DNA of 64,000 nt from Dyadobacter jiangsuensis (GCF_003014695.1 NZ_PYAS01000006.1:62001-126000); one strand, 5' to 3'; shown: positions 28,906 to 38,417, counted from the first letter of the stretch. Numbers and translations are program-made. The notes: a model not told the origin generated them from the sequence alone.

Positions 28906-29154
28906 TTACTCTAATTCAATCACTGCGGCTTCGTTCAAACGGAGCGACAGGCTGTAATGCCCGCCGACGTTGATGCAGATCGGGTCACCGAAAGGCGCAA
29001 TCGCATCCAGCCGCACTTCACAACCCGGCAAACAGCCCATTTCGAGCAGTTTGAGCGACATTGCACGGTCTGTGAATGATTTGATTATGCCTTTTTCACC
29101 CTTTTTAAGGTGGGAAACGGTACGAGCCGACATACGTTCCTTATTTAGATTCAT
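28906..29154 (-). CDS. feoA: Ferrous iron transport protein A
   Basis: 82 residues with the FeoA SH3-like fold: VSHLKKGEKGIIKSFTDRAM, SLKLLEMGCLPGCEVRLDA, then GDPICINVGGHYSLSLRLNE. FeoA is a small cytoplasmic partner that supports FeoB. It is the first gene of the feoAB operon and is divergent from the ccm operon, with 239 bases between the starts. No obvious Fur or DtxR box stands out by eye. Confidence 0.92.
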   Translation of the reverse strand: MNLNKERMSARTVSHLKKGEKGIIKSFTDRAMSLKLLEMGCLPGCEVRLDAIAPFGDPICINVGGHYSLSLRLNEAAVIELE

Positions 29155-29281
29155 TTTATTTAAAGTACAAATAAAGCACTCTCAGTCGGTAAATCAAACT
29201 TTACTCCTGCTAATGTGCCTACCGTTCGCCAAATCATTCAAAATCCTGACCGTTTTATTATTTCCCTCCGGCTTTGTGTCG

Positions 29282-29289
29282 TACTTTTG
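29282..29289 (+). promoter_or_regulatory. Candidate -7 promoter element for ccm operon
   Basis: TACTTTTG fits the Bacteroidota -7 consensus TAnnTTTG, about 105 bases before the ccmB start. No clear TTTG -33 element is found at the usual distance, so this is a tentative call. Confidence 0.3.
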
Positions 29290-29393
29290 CAGCGCGAAAC
29301 GAAGTACCGAAGCCGGAAAAAGCGACGCTGGTTACAATCAACAAGTAAATCGAAAGCGGAAAGCCTCTGGCCCGAAGCCGACACCATATCACC

Positions 29394-30056
29394 TTGAACG
29401 AGATTAAGACCCTGATCTGGAAAGAAGTAACACTGGAATGGCGCCAGAAATATGCCATCAGTGGAATGCTGCTTTACGTGGTCAGTACCGTATTTGTTTG
29501 TTATCTCAGTTTTAATCTCCGCAGAAATCAGCTGACCCCGATCGTTTGGAATACCCTGTTCTGGATTATTCTGCTCTTCACGGCGGTCAATGCCATTGCC
29601 AAAAGTTTTTCGCAGGAACGCCACGGGCGCTTGCTCTACTATTACAACCTGTGCAGCCCCCAAGCCATTATCATTTCCAAAATCATCTATAACTCGCTGG
29701 TTATGGCGGTGTTGTCGGTGCTAGGATTTGTGTTCTACGCATTTGTAATGGGCAACCCTATTCAGGACAATGGCCTGTTTTCGATCTGCATCCTGTTGGC
29801 GTCCACCGGTTTTGCATCCGTTCTCACACTCATTGCAGGCATAGCGTCGAAGGCCGACAACAGCGCCACGCTCATGGCTGTGCTCAGTTTCCCGATCATC
29901 CTGCCGATGCTGCTTATGACGATCCGTTTGGCCAAAAATGCCATGGACGGTCTCGACTGGTCGGTCAGCACGGATGAAATCACCACACTATTATCGATCG
30001 ATCTGATAGTAATTACGCTCAGCTACCTGCTTTTTCCTTATTTATGGAGAAGCTGA
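29394..30056 (+). CDS. ccmB: Heme exporter protein B
   Basis: 220 residues from a TTG codon giving MNEIKTLIWKEVTLEWRQKY; no in-frame ATG fits better. There are six membrane segments, and the pattern ALFSF... is replaced by a Bacteroidota form (RRNQLTPIVWNTLFWIILLF, then AIAKSFSQERHGRLLYYYNL). CcmB is the permease subunit of the CcmABC complex that frees holo-CcmE. The ATPase gene ccmA is not next to it and must be elsewhere if the system is complete. ccmC follows after 45 bases. Confidence 0.85.
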   Translation: MNEIKTLIWKEVTLEWRQKYAISGMLLYVVSTVFVCYLSFNLRRNQLTPIVWNTLFWIILLFTAVNAIAKSFSQERHGRLLYYYNLCSPQAIIISKIIYNSLVMAVLSVLGFVFYAFVMGNPIQDNGLFSICILLASTGFASVLTLIAGIASKADNSATLMAVLSFPIILPMLLMTIRLAKNAMDGLDWSVSTDEITTLLSIDLIVITLSYLLFPYLWRS

Positions 30057-30101
30057 AAAACAACAGGTTACAGGGCACAACTTTTAAAGCACTAGTTTAA
30101 A

Positions 30102-30785
30102 ATGAGAAAGATCTGGTGGAAAATCCTCTGTGTTGTGATCATCTTCTACGTGATCATCATGGGATTTATCGGTCCCGTTCCACGCCTTGCCATTATCAAT
30201 GAAAGTATCCGCAATACCTACTTCCATGTAGCCTTGTGGCTCGCCATGACGACGCTGCTGCTGCTGTCGATGGTATTTTCAATCCGCTATTTAACGAAGG
30301 GCAATATCAAAGACGACGACATCGCGAGCGAAGTAGCGAAAGCCGCTATTTTCTTCGGAATACTAGGTTGTTTGACGGGCTCCGTATGGGCCAATTACAC
30401 GTGGGGCGATCCCTGGCCGAACGATCCCAAACTGAATGGTGCGGCAGTGGGTATCCTCATTTACCTCGCCTACCTCTTGCTCAGAAGCTCCTTCGAAGAC
30501 GAGCAGCGCCGTGCAAGGATTTCTTCGGTTTACAACATTTTTGCATTCGCGGTTTTCATCCCGATCATTTACATCCTGCCTCGCCTCACCGACTCTTTGC
30601 ACCCGGGCAGCGGCGGCAATAGTACATTCGGATCTTATGATTTCGACAACAATATCCGCAAGGTATTTTACCCTGCCGTGATCGGTTATATCCTGCTCGG
30701 ATTGTGGATTGCGGAGCTGAGAATCCGCATCAAGCAAATCAATCGTGTGCGGGAGGAAGCATTGATCGAATCGGGCAAGCTCTGA
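30102..30785 (+). CDS. ccmC: Heme exporter/lyase protein C
   Basis: 227 residues and six membrane segments. It contains a tryptophan-rich loop SVWANYTWGDPWPNDPKLNG, the WWD-type heme-handling motif in its CcmC/CcsA form, and histidines on both sides (IRNTYFHVALWLAMTT and LTDSLHPGSGG) in the positions expected for heme ligands. CcmC attaches heme to CcmE in the periplasm. It lies 45 bases after ccmB and 78 bases before the chosen ccmD-like start. Confidence 0.9.
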   Translation: MRKIWWKILCVVIIFYVIIMGFIGPVPRLAIINESIRNTYFHVALWLAMTTLLLLSMVFSIRYLTKGNIKDDDIASEVAKAAIFFGILGCLTGSVWANYTWGDPWPNDPKLNGAAVGILIYLAYLLLRSSFEDEQRRARISSVYNIFAFAVFIPIIYILPRLTDSLHPGSGGNSTFGSYDFDNNIRKVFYPAVIGYILLGLWIAELRIRIKQINRVREEALIESGKL

Positions 30786-30863
30786 GCATTTTGGCCCAAT
30801 TTGGCCCATTTACAAACGTTTCAAAGTAAATTTTCGTTAAGGTTTAGTCCACTCATATATACA

Positions 30864-31088
30864 ATGAAAAGAATTTCCCTCATCCTCCTGACGTTGCTGG
30901 CGGTTTCCGGCAACTTGTTCGCACAGGCGGGCGACACTTCCGTCGAAATGGCCGACAGGCTCCGTGCCGATGGCAAAATCTGGGTCGTGGTGGCGGTAGT
31001 AGCCGTGGTTTTCGCAGGATTGGCTGTCAACCTCTTCCGAATCGATTCCAAATTGAAAAAGATTGAAAAAGACCTCAATATCAAGTAA
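30864..31088 (+). CDS. CcmD-like small membrane protein
   Basis: 74 residues from the ATG giving MKRISLILLTLLAVSGNLFA (30864); a longer frame to 30801 is less likely, since that extension carries no signal-like sequence. After the signal peptide there is one membrane helix (IWVVVAVVAVVFAGLAVNLF) and a charged tail (RIDSKLKKIEKDLNIK). The size, single helix, basic tail and position between ccmC and ccmE match CcmD, which stabilises the CcmABC-CcmE complex. Sequence similarity to proteobacterial CcmD is too low to see by eye. Confidence 0.7.
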   Translation: MKRISLILLTLLAVSGNLFAQAGDTSVEMADRLRADGKIWVVVAVVAVVFAGLAVNLFRIDSKLKKIEKDLNIK

Positions 31089-31094
31089 GCCCCT

Positions 31095-31529
31095 ATGAAA
31101 AAGATACAGATATTCGGATTGGTGGTCATTGCGGTTGCAATTGGTATTATTGTTTCAACCGCCGGTGATGCAAGTACTTATGTCGATTTTACCAAAGCCA
31201 AAGAAATGGCTGCGGATGGTGACGGTGAGAGCATTCACGTAGTAGGCAAACTCAAAAAAGACGCTGCGGGCCAGATCCTGGAAATGGAGTACCGCCCCGA
31301 AATTGACCCTAACCTGTTCGTTTTCACATTGGTTGATAACAATAATGTGGAACAGAAAGTGGTCTACAAAAACACCAAACCGCAGGATTTCGACAAATCC
31401 GAGCAGGTCGTAGTAGTAGGCAAAATGCGGGACGGCTCATTTTCAGCCGAGAAAATCCTCATGAAATGCCCGTCGAAATACGAAAACGGTAAAATGGAAA
31501 CCACGGAACATACTGCAAAACAATCATGA
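31095..31529 (+). CDS. ccmE: Heme chaperone CcmE, CXXXY variant
   Basis: 144 residues with one N-terminal membrane anchor (FGLVVIAVAIGIIVSTA) and an OB-fold periplasmic domain (IHVVGKLKKDAAGQILEMEY, then QVVVVGKMRDGSFSAEKILM). The heme-binding site reads KCPSKYENG: C125-P-S-K-Y129, so Cys replaces the His of the classic HXXXY motif. CXXXY CcmE proteins are known from Desulfovibrio and archaea, in systems lacking CcmH. The gene overlaps ccmF by 4 bases (ATGA, 31526-31529). CcmE carries heme from CcmC to CcmF. Confidence 0.92.
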   Translation: MKKIQIFGLVVIAVAIGIIVSTAGDASTYVDFTKAKEMAADGDGESIHVVGKLKKDAAGQILEMEYRPEIDPNLFVFTLVDNNNVEQKVVYKNTKPQDFDKSEQVVVVGKMRDGSFSAEKILMKCPSKYENGKMETTEHTAKQS

Positions 31530-34126
31530 TTCACAGTACGATCGGAAGTGCAGGGCACCTGCTGGTTATAGTCGCGTTTGTAACGGCCATTCTGGCGACG
31601 TTCGCTTATTTCAAGGCGGGCATTGCAGGTGGTACCGTAGAAGAAACGCAAACATGGAAAAAGTTTGCGCGCGGCGTGTTCTGGGTGCATTTGGCAGCCG
31701 TGATCGGTGTGGTGTTCTCGCTCTACTGGATCATCGGTAACCATTATTTCGAATACCATTACGCGTGGAAAAACTCCTCGCTGTCCCTGCCTACGGGCTA
31801 CACCATTTCCAGTTTCTGGCAGGACCAGGAAGGTAGCTTCCTTCTCTGGATTTTCTGGAACGTGGTACTCGGCGCGATATTGATTTTCTCAAATCGCTCA
31901 TGGGAAGCACCGGTTATGACCGTTTTCGCATTGGTACAGGCATTTCTCACGTCGATGATCCTCGGTGTGGTAATCCCCGGCCTCGATCTTAAAATCGGTT
32001 CTACGCCGTTCCTCTTGCTGAAAGAGGTAATGCCCGACTTGCCGGTATACAAAATGGACCCGAATTTCATCCCGAAAGACGGTAACGGTCTCAACCCATT
32101 GTTGCAGAACTACTGGATGGTGATCCACCCTCCTACCCTGTTCCTGGGCTTCGCGAGCACGCTCATCCCGTTCTCGTTTGCGATAGCAGGCCTTTGGACC
32201 AAAAAGATTCACGAATGGATCCGTCCTGCATTGCCATGGTCGTTGTTTTCGGCACTGGTTTTAGGTGTGGGTATATTAATGGGTGCCTACTGGGCTTACG
32301 AAACGCTCAACTTCGGGAGCTACTGGAACTGGGATCCCGTTGAGAACTCATCCATCGTCCCCTGGATCGTACTCGTAGCGGCGGTACACGTAATGATTAT
32401 CGCAAGACGGAATGCGACTGCATTGAAAACGTCGTTCATCCTCACCATCGCGACATTTATTCTCGTACTTTATTCGACATTCATGACCCGCAGCGGTGTG
32501 CTCGGTAATGCTTCGGTACACTCGTTCACCGACCTTGGTCTTTCGGGTCAGTTGCTGATTTACCTTTTCACATTCATGATCGTGTCGATCGGCTTGCTGG
32601 TGGCACGCTGGAAGTCTTTGCCGAGTGATGAAGAAGAGGTTTCGACCTACTCACAGGAATTCTGGATTTTTATCGGTGCTACACTACTTTGCCTTTCCGG
32701 CTTCCAGATCATCGCTACCACTTCCATTCCGGTTTATAACAAAATCGCGGAAGCATTCGGTGCCGTATTGAATATGGCACTACCTGCCGACCAGGTGGCG
32801 CACTATAACAAATTCCAGCTCTGGTTCTTTGCATTGATCATCGTTTTGACGGGCGTAGGTCAGTATTTCTGGTGGAAAAAAACAGGCAAAGGCAAGTTGC
32901 AGGCATTGTACAACCCGCTATTGGTGGCATTGCTGATCAGCGCGGCGGTCATTACATTCAAACAGGTTCGCGATATTCAATACATCGCATTGCTAACGAC
33001 TTCGATCTTTGCGATCGTGGCGAACGGCAATATCCTGCTGAACATTATCCGTGGAAATTATAACCTTTCGGGCGGCGCAATTACGCACATTGGTGTGGCG
33101 CTGATGCTGATTGGTATTTTGTTCTCGTCGGCTTATACCAAAGTCGTTTCGATCAACAACTCAGGCCTGATGATCTCCCGCAGTGAGGAATTTACAGCCA
33201 ACGACAACAAGGAGAATAAGGAAAACATCACCCTCTGGCTCAACAAACCTGAGAAAATGGGTGATTATATGCTCACCTGGCGCGACGTACGCGTAGAGCC
33301 ACGCAACATCCCGGGCTACATTCCAAAGAGCTGGGTGGATATTGTTGAAGGTGATTTCCACGCCGTAGCTTTGCGTGACATTGAAATCGATGGAAAGAAG
33401 TACAACAAAAAGGGTGATACACTCGAAATCTTCCCTGAAAACTTCTATTACGAAATCGAATACCGCGAGCCTTCGGGCAAGATATTCACCCTCTTCCCGC
33501 GCGTGCAGATCAACCCGCGTATGGGAGGGATCGTGTCTTCGCCGGATATTCAGCGCAAGGTGGATAAGGATTTGTACACCTACGTTTCAATGGTGACCAA
33601 CCCGACCGCAGAGCCGGTTTGGAGCCAGAGCGAGAACTTTACGATCAACCTTCGCGATACATTCTTCGTAAACGACTACGTGGCCATTCTCGACAACGTG
33701 GTGCGCACCGAAGATGTGGAAGGGATCAAACTCGGTCCGGGCGATGCGGCTGTGAAGGCGATCATCCGCGTGCTGGATAAGGACAAGGAGTTTGTGGTGA
33801 CACCTTCTTTCGTAATCCGCGACCGCATGGTGGCGCGCAAGCCGGAAGTAAGCGACGAGCTGGGCATGCGCATTCAATTCAACGAAATCAACCCGCAAAC
33901 AGGCCAGTTCACGTTCGGTGTAAATACCACCCAGCGCGATTTCATCGTCATGAAAGCGACCGAAAAGCCATTGATCAACATCCTGTGGCTCGGTACATTC
34001 GTACTCGTTATCGGTTTCGTGATGGCTACCATCCGCCGGTTCAGGGATTTCGTCAAAATGCGTAACAAGGAAAGCGCAGCTGCGGAACCTAAGGCCAAAG
34101 CAAAGCCGAAAGTGCAAACCGCATAA
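31526..34126 (+). CDS. ccmF: Cytochrome c heme lyase subunit CcmF
   Basis: 866 residues, with about 14 membrane segments and a large periplasmic domain near the C-terminus (~550-810). The WWD motif is FGSYWNWDPVENSSIVPWIV, and the heme-ligand histidines are likely in NHYFEYHYAWKNSS, VIHPPTLFLGF and NASVHSFTDLGL. CcmF joins heme to apocytochrome c. It ends with a Lys/Ala-rich tail. The preceding ccmE gene overlaps it; no ccmG or ccmH follows, and a terminator lies just downstream. Confidence 0.95.
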   Translation: MIHSTIGSAGHLLVIVAFVTAILATFAYFKAGIAGGTVEETQTWKKFARGVFWVHLAAVIGVVFSLYWIIGNHYFEYHYAWKNSSLSLPTGYTISSFWQDQEGSFLLWIFWNVVLGAILIFSNRSWEAPVMTVFALVQAFLTSMILGVVIPGLDLKIGSTPFLLLKEVMPDLPVYKMDPNFIPKDGNGLNPLLQNYWMVIHPPTLFLGFASTLIPFSFAIAGLWTKKIHEWIRPALPWSLFSALVLGVGILMGAYWAYETLNFGSYWNWDPVENSSIVPWIVLVAAVHVMIIARRNATALKTSFILTIATFILVLYSTFMTRSGVLGNASVHSFTDLGLSGQLLIYLFTFMIVSIGLLVARWKSLPSDEEEVSTYSQEFWIFIGATLLCLSGFQIIATTSIPVYNKIAEAFGAVLNMALPADQVAHYNKFQLWFFALIIVLTGVGQYFWWKKTGKGKLQALYNPLLVALLISAAVITFKQVRDIQYIALLTTSIFAIVANGNILLNIIRGNYNLSGGAITHIGVALMLIGILFSSAYTKVVSINNSGLMISRSEEFTANDNKENKENITLWLNKPEKMGDYMLTWRDVRVEPRNIPGYIPKSWVDIVEGDFHAVALRDIEIDGKKYNKKGDTLEIFPENFYYEIEYREPSGKIFTLFPRVQINPRMGGIVSSPDIQRKVDKDLYTYVSMVTNPTAEPVWSQSENFTINLRDTFFVNDYVAILDNVVRTEDVEGIKLGPGDAAVKAIIRVLDKDKEFVVTPSFVIRDRMVARKPEVSDELGMRIQFNEINPQTGQFTFGVNTTQRDFIVMKATEKPLINILWLGTFVLVIGFVMATIRRFRDFVKMRNKESAAAEPKAKAKPKVQTA

Positions 34127-34150
34127 GCGATTCATTTGAAATACATTACA

Positions 34151-34189
34151 AAGCGTTCCGGCCTTCAAAAACCGGAACGCTTTTCTTTT
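34151..34189 (+). terminator. Rho-independent terminator after ccmF
   Basis: An 11-base perfect stem (AAGCGTTCCGG 34151-34161; CCGGAACGCTT 34172-34182) with a 10-base loop, then TTCTTTT. It ends the ccm operon. Confidence 0.88.
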
Positions 34190-34232
34190 GAATACCAGAA
34201 ACTAAGTAAACCAGCCTCTCGCTAAAGGTTTA

Positions 34233-34262
34233 TTTGAGTTGCGTATATAGGTCTGTAATTTG
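34233..34262 (+). promoter_or_regulatory. Candidate Bacteroidota promoter for the amine oxidase gene
   Basis: TTTG (34233-34236), a 19-base spacer, then TAATTTG (34256-34262), close to the TTTG / TAnnTTTG consensus of the Bacteroidota primary sigma factor. It ends 26 bases before the start codon. Confidence 0.5.
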
Positions 34263-34288
34263 CGGCACTCAATCGACCTCATTACATC

Positions 34289-35668
34289 ATGGACAAGCCG
34301 CAACAGACCTCCCGGCGCGAGTTTCTGCGCCAATCAGCCCTGCTCGCAGGTGCTTCAATTATTTCTTCCCGCTCTTTCGGAAACATTTACATTGGCAAAC
34401 AAACCCGCGTGATCGTGATCGGCGCCGGTTTCGCCGGGCTGGCCGCCGCCTATGCCCTGAAACAGAAAAATGTCGATGTCACGGTGCTCGAAGCCCGGAA
34501 CCGTATCGGCGGCAGGGTATTCTCCCATACGATTGATCCCAAAGAAAACCTTGTTGTCGAACTCGGCGCCGAGTGGGTAGGCAACTCCCACGAGCGGGTG
34601 CGCGCGTTGTGCGACCAATTTAAAATACCACTCCTCAACAACCAGTTCGATACCCATCTCATTTACCAGAACCAATATTCCAAGGCCAATGCGTGGGATT
34701 TCACGGATAACTGGAAAGCTAAAATAAAAACGCTGCTCGAAGGCTACAAAAAGCTGGACGAGAAACAGAAAGTCGAACTCGACAGCATTGACTGGTGGCG
34801 CTACCTCGTCAACAATGGCTGCGAGGGCAAAGACCTTATCTTCCGGGAACTGCTCGACAGCACCGATTTCGGCGAGAGTATCCGGCACGTATCGGCCTAC
34901 ATTGCGCTGGCCACATTCGCAGAAAGCAGCGAAAAGAACGAAATGGATTTGAAGATGCAGGGCGGCAATACCATGCTCGCTAAGAAATTTGCGGAAGAGA
35001 TTGGAAACGATCGCGTGCTGACCGGCCATGCCGTGAAACGCATCGAACAAAAAGATACGGTGAAGGTAACCTGCGAAAATGGCAAGACTTTCGAAGCCGA
35101 CAAGCTTATCTGCGCCATTCCGACATTTGCGATCCGGAACATTCAATGGGAACCCGGCTTGCCGGCAGAGAAGATTCAGGCCATTAACGAGCTGCAATAT
35201 GCACGCATCAACAAGAATGCCATTTTGTTCAAAAAACGTTTCTGGAAGGACGAAAGCTTCGACCTCATTACCGACCAGACACCGCATTATTTTTACCACG
35301 CTACCAAAAATCAGCCATCGCAAAAGGGCGTGCTGATTTCCTACACGATCGGGGAAAAAGCTGAGCTCATTTCCGCGCAAAACGACGACTGGAAAAAGCA
35401 AATGCTGGGCCAAACGCTCAACCCCTATTTCCCGAAGGCTCAAAAGTTGATCGAGTCGCAAGCCAATTACTATTGGGGAACCGACAAGATTTCACAAGGC
35501 GCATATGCCATGTACGGGTTGAACCAGTGGTACACCACCCGTCCTGCATTGCAGAAACCTTTCCTGCACACCTCTTTCGCCGGTGAACACCTCGCCGACT
35601 GGCAGGGGTTCATGGAAGGCGCGGTGGTCACCGGCGAAATGGCAGCGGCAGAGATTACAGCGGTTTAA
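34289..35668 (+). CDS. Flavin monoamine oxidase family protein, Tat-exported
   Basis: 459 residues. The N-terminus has a twin-arginine signal, TSRREFLRQSALLAGASIIS. The FAD dinucleotide fold follows (VIVIGAGFAGLAAAYALKQK and LEARNRIGGRVFSH), then VELGAEWVGNSH. The C-terminal FAD contact is SFAGEHLADWQGFMEGAVVT. These match the amine oxidase family (monoamine, polyamine or L-amino-acid oxidases) in the periplasm with folded FAD. Substrate not known. The TAA stop overlaps the convergent TonB receptor stop (TTAA, 35665-35668). Confidence 0.88.
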   Translation: MDKPQQTSRREFLRQSALLAGASIISSRSFGNIYIGKQTRVIVIGAGFAGLAAAYALKQKNVDVTVLEARNRIGGRVFSHTIDPKENLVVELGAEWVGNSHERVRALCDQFKIPLLNNQFDTHLIYQNQYSKANAWDFTDNWKAKIKTLLEGYKKLDEKQKVELDSIDWWRYLVNNGCEGKDLIFRELLDSTDFGESIRHVSAYIALATFAESSEKNEMDLKMQGGNTMLAKKFAEEIGNDRVLTGHAVKRIEQKDTVKVTCENGKTFEADKLICAIPTFAIRNIQWEPGLPAEKIQAINELQYARINKNAILFKKRFWKDESFDLITDQTPHYFYHATKNQPSQKGVLISYTIGEKAELISAQNDDWKKQMLGQTLNPYFPKAQKLIESQANYYWGTDKISQGAYAMYGLNQWYTTRPALQKPFLHTSFAGEHLADWQGFMEGAVVTGEMAAAEITAV

Positions 35669-38217
35669 AACCTCAATCCAAGCCGGGTAAAGAAAAACGC
35701 CCCGTTGCTACCCATTTGCACAGGGTCCCAGGCACCGCCCGATTCGGTCAGGGCGGGCTGGAACTTGTCGGGGTACACGTTGAAGATATTGCTGCCGCCG
35801 ATCGACAGTGACACATTTTTGGTAAACTTATAATTCAGAGTAAGGTCTGTCTGAACTTTGGGACTATATGTATCGATCATATAGTCCCAGTTCGCCAACT
35901 TGATTTCGCCGAAACGGATAAACCGCAGCATGGCACTGAACTTGCTCACGGAGTAGTCGAAAGTGAGGTTGATTTTTGAAGGCGGTGCCGAGGCCAGTAC
36001 AAAACGGCGTTCGCGCTCGTCGAAATAAATGTCTTCTTTGCCGGCCAGCTTCGGTACCGTGTTCACCGGACCTAATTCCATCCAGTTAAAGTTCGCAGCT
36101 ACGGTGGTGCTGAGCCTCCCGGCTCCCAGCGCCGCCGAATGTGCCACGATTACGTCCACTCCTTTGGTGGTTGTGTACTCCAATGCATTGGTAAAGAATT
36201 GCGCCTTCCCTACCCGCAGGGCTTTCAGCAAATCGCCGATATCCTCATCGTCATCACTAAATTGGCCCGTCAACACCACGCGGTCTTTTACTTTCACATA
36301 ATACCCGTCGACCGTTACAGAAAGTCCTGCGGCCGGCGTGAAGGTGATCCCCAGGCTGCCGTTCAAGGATGTTTCCTGTTTCAACTGGGGAATGCCCAAT
36401 GCCTTCGTTACGGCGCTATTGTTGTTTGCAAGCAGCACCTCCACAGGCTGGCCGTTCACGAAATTGGTAAATGTCGAATTGAAATACTTCTGGGCCAGCG
36501 ACGGCGCACGGAAGCCTGTACTCACCGACCCACGCAGCGCCAATGCTTCGGTAACCTTATAGCGCAAGCCCAGCTTACCATTTAAAGTACTACCGAAATC
36601 ACTGTAACGCTCGAAACGACCGGCTACATCTATCAGGAACTGCTTGGTAACGTCGGCTTCCAGATCTACATAAGCGCCTACATTGGAACGGCTGCGGTTC
36701 GTCACATCCGCCGGGCTATAACCGGGGAACCCCTGGGAGCCGCCTGCAAATTCGGGATCATAGTTGCGGTAAGAAGCCTCCTCACCCGCAAAGATCTTGT
36801 AGCGTTCCTTTCTGAATTCGGCCCCGAAAGCAACGTTCAGGCCTTGCATAAAGGTTTTATAATACCGGCTGATATTCAGGTTAACCACATTTTGCCCCAG
36901 TTGAAAACCGCCCGCGTCGAACGAAGTCTGCGAACGCTCGCCTAACGACCTGTTCAGCGAGTTTTTAACTCCAAAATGAAACTTGTTGAAACCATAGGTA
37001 TTACTCAAATCAATATCCCACGATTTCCAGACGCCGCGAATACCTGCTGCTACCGAGCGGTCCTTGATCTTACTGGTAATGATCGGATCAAAGCCATTTG
37101 GGTAAATGGAAGGGATATTCCGGTCGTCGTCCGCGAAGCGCGTCCACGCGTACGCATCACCCTTACGCTCGTTGAGGCCCCCGAAGCTGTAAACCTGGAA
37201 ATTACTGCCTACCGGTATTTTCGCATTATAGTACACCGCCGCATTGCGGATCTCTGGATCGCCATACTGCCGGCGGGCAAGGTCCGATTCACTGGCCACC
37301 GTGTTGGCGCGATTGGTATGGTCGCGGGAGTTATAGTCGGCTGTCACGTTGAGGAACCCCTTTTTCGCGATCTTCACACCGTAGTTTGCATTGACATTGT
37401 AGTTCAATCCATCAAACGACTTGTCGTCGAAACGATACTTCGCCTTGAACATTCCGGCGTTTGCATTCACGGCCAGCTGGTTCGTCGTTTCTTTCAAAAC
37501 AATGTTGATCACCCCCGCAATGGCGTCCGAGCCGTATTGTGCAGCCGCGCCGTCGCGCAGGATCTCGATACGCTCGATGGCGGCGGCGGGAATGGCATTC
37601 AGGTCGGTGCCGGTGTTCCCTCTCCCGCGCGAGCCGAAGAGGTTGACCAATGCGGACTGATGCCGGCGTTTACCATTGATGAGTACCAACGTCTGGTCGG
37701 GACCGAGCCCGCGCAGCGAAGCCGGGTCGACGTGGTCGGCTCCGTCGGAGCCTGTCTGGCGGTTGGAGTTAAAAGAAGGCGCAGCAAACTGTAAAAGTTG
37801 GTTCACATCCAGCTGCCCCTGCTTGGTGGTTACCTCGCGGATGTCGATCACATCCACGGGCGCGGGCGTGTCGGTCGAGGAGCGGTTCAGGTTTCGTGAA
37901 CCGACCACCGTTACCTGGTTCAGTACCGTGGCGTCTGCCAGCGCAAAATCCTGGCTGGCAGCGCCGTTCAATTCTCTTTCCAGTTTGTTGTAACCAACGT
38001 AGGTCACCACGAGCGTCGCATTGTTATAGCCCACGGTAAGGCTGTATGCGCCATTTCCATCGGTAACGGTACCATTGCCGGTACCCTTTTCCAGAACGGA
38101 GGCGCCAGTCAGCGGGTCCCCTTTTTCATCGGTAACCTTCCCGGTCACTTTCAGGCCCTGCGCATAACAATAACAGGAGAGGAACACGAAAAGCCATGTT
38201 TGGTAGATTCGTTTCAT
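35665..38217 (-). CDS. TonB-dependent receptor with N-terminal regulatory-like domain
   Basis: Start chosen at MKRIYQTWLFVFLSCYCYAQ, a signal peptide (38217); the frame extends 20 codons further. 850 residues. Residues ~20-105 are a carboxypeptidase-regulatory-like domain (GKVTDEKGDPLTGASVLEKG). The plug follows (IERIEILRDGAAAQYGSDAI, AGVINIVLKET), then a 22-strand-type barrel ending in FFFTRLGLRF. SusC-like length features are absent (no ~1000 residues and no SusD neighbour), so it looks more like a siderophore, vitamin or small-substrate receptor. Ligand unknown. Confidence 0.92.
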   Translation of the reverse strand: MKRIYQTWLFVFLSCYCYAQGLKVTGKVTDEKGDPLTGASVLEKGTGNGTVTDGNGAYSLTVGYNNATLVVTYVGYNKLERELNGAASQDFALADATVLNQVTVVGSRNLNRSSTDTPAPVDVIDIREVTTKQGQLDVNQLLQFAAPSFNSNRQTGSDGADHVDPASLRGLGPDQTLVLINGKRRHQSALVNLFGSRGRGNTGTDLNAIPAAAIERIEILRDGAAAQYGSDAIAGVINIVLKETTNQLAVNANAGMFKAKYRFDDKSFDGLNYNVNANYGVKIAKKGFLNVTADYNSRDHTNRANTVASESDLARRQYGDPEIRNAAVYYNAKIPVGSNFQVYSFGGLNERKGDAYAWTRFADDDRNIPSIYPNGFDPIITSKIKDRSVAAGIRGVWKSWDIDLSNTYGFNKFHFGVKNSLNRSLGERSQTSFDAGGFQLGQNVVNLNISRYYKTFMQGLNVAFGAEFRKERYKIFAGEEASYRNYDPEFAGGSQGFPGYSPADVTNRSRSNVGAYVDLEADVTKQFLIDVAGRFERYSDFGSTLNGKLGLRYKVTEALALRGSVSTGFRAPSLAQKYFNSTFTNFVNGQPVEVLLANNNSAVTKALGIPQLKQETSLNGSLGITFTPAAGLSVTVDGYYVKVKDRVVLTGQFSDDDEDIGDLLKALRVGKAQFFTNALEYTTTKGVDVIVAHSAALGAGRLSTTVAANFNWMELGPVNTVPKLAGKEDIYFDERERRFVLASAPPSKINLTFDYSVSKFSAMLRFIRFGEIKLANWDYMIDTYSPKVQTDLTLNYKFTKNVSLSIGGSNIFNVYPDKFQPALTESGGAWDPVQMGSNGAFFFTRLGLRF

Positions 38218-38409
38218 AATATCGAAATAAGGTGCTCTTATTGCCAATAATGCAATTTTTAGACTAAAAACAAACATTACGCAGAATAAAATTTTATAAA
38301 ACAGATATTTGTCAAAATTTATTTAAACTACCAGTTACATAATCACAAAATGTAACATTTCCGGGCAAAAGCTTTTTCGAACTTCCTGCGTTTCAAGGAG
38401 CTTGATGTG

Positions 38410-38417
38410 TATCTTTG
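38410..38417 (+). promoter_or_regulatory. Candidate -7 promoter element for DUF3817 gene
   Basis: TATCTTTG exactly fits TAnnTTTG, 34 bases before the start codon. No good -33 TTTG at the standard spacing. Confidence 0.35.

Noticed and set aside
34355-35461. 368-codon open frame on the minus strand
   Set aside because: It is antisense to the amine oxidase with intact FAD motifs.
36976-37794. 272-codon open frame on the plus strand
   Set aside because: It is antisense to the TonB receptor plug and barrel; no recognisable protein features.
35665-38217. SusC/SusD polysaccharide-uptake pair
   Set aside because: The receptor is shorter than SusC and no SusD-like lipoprotein gene lies next to it.
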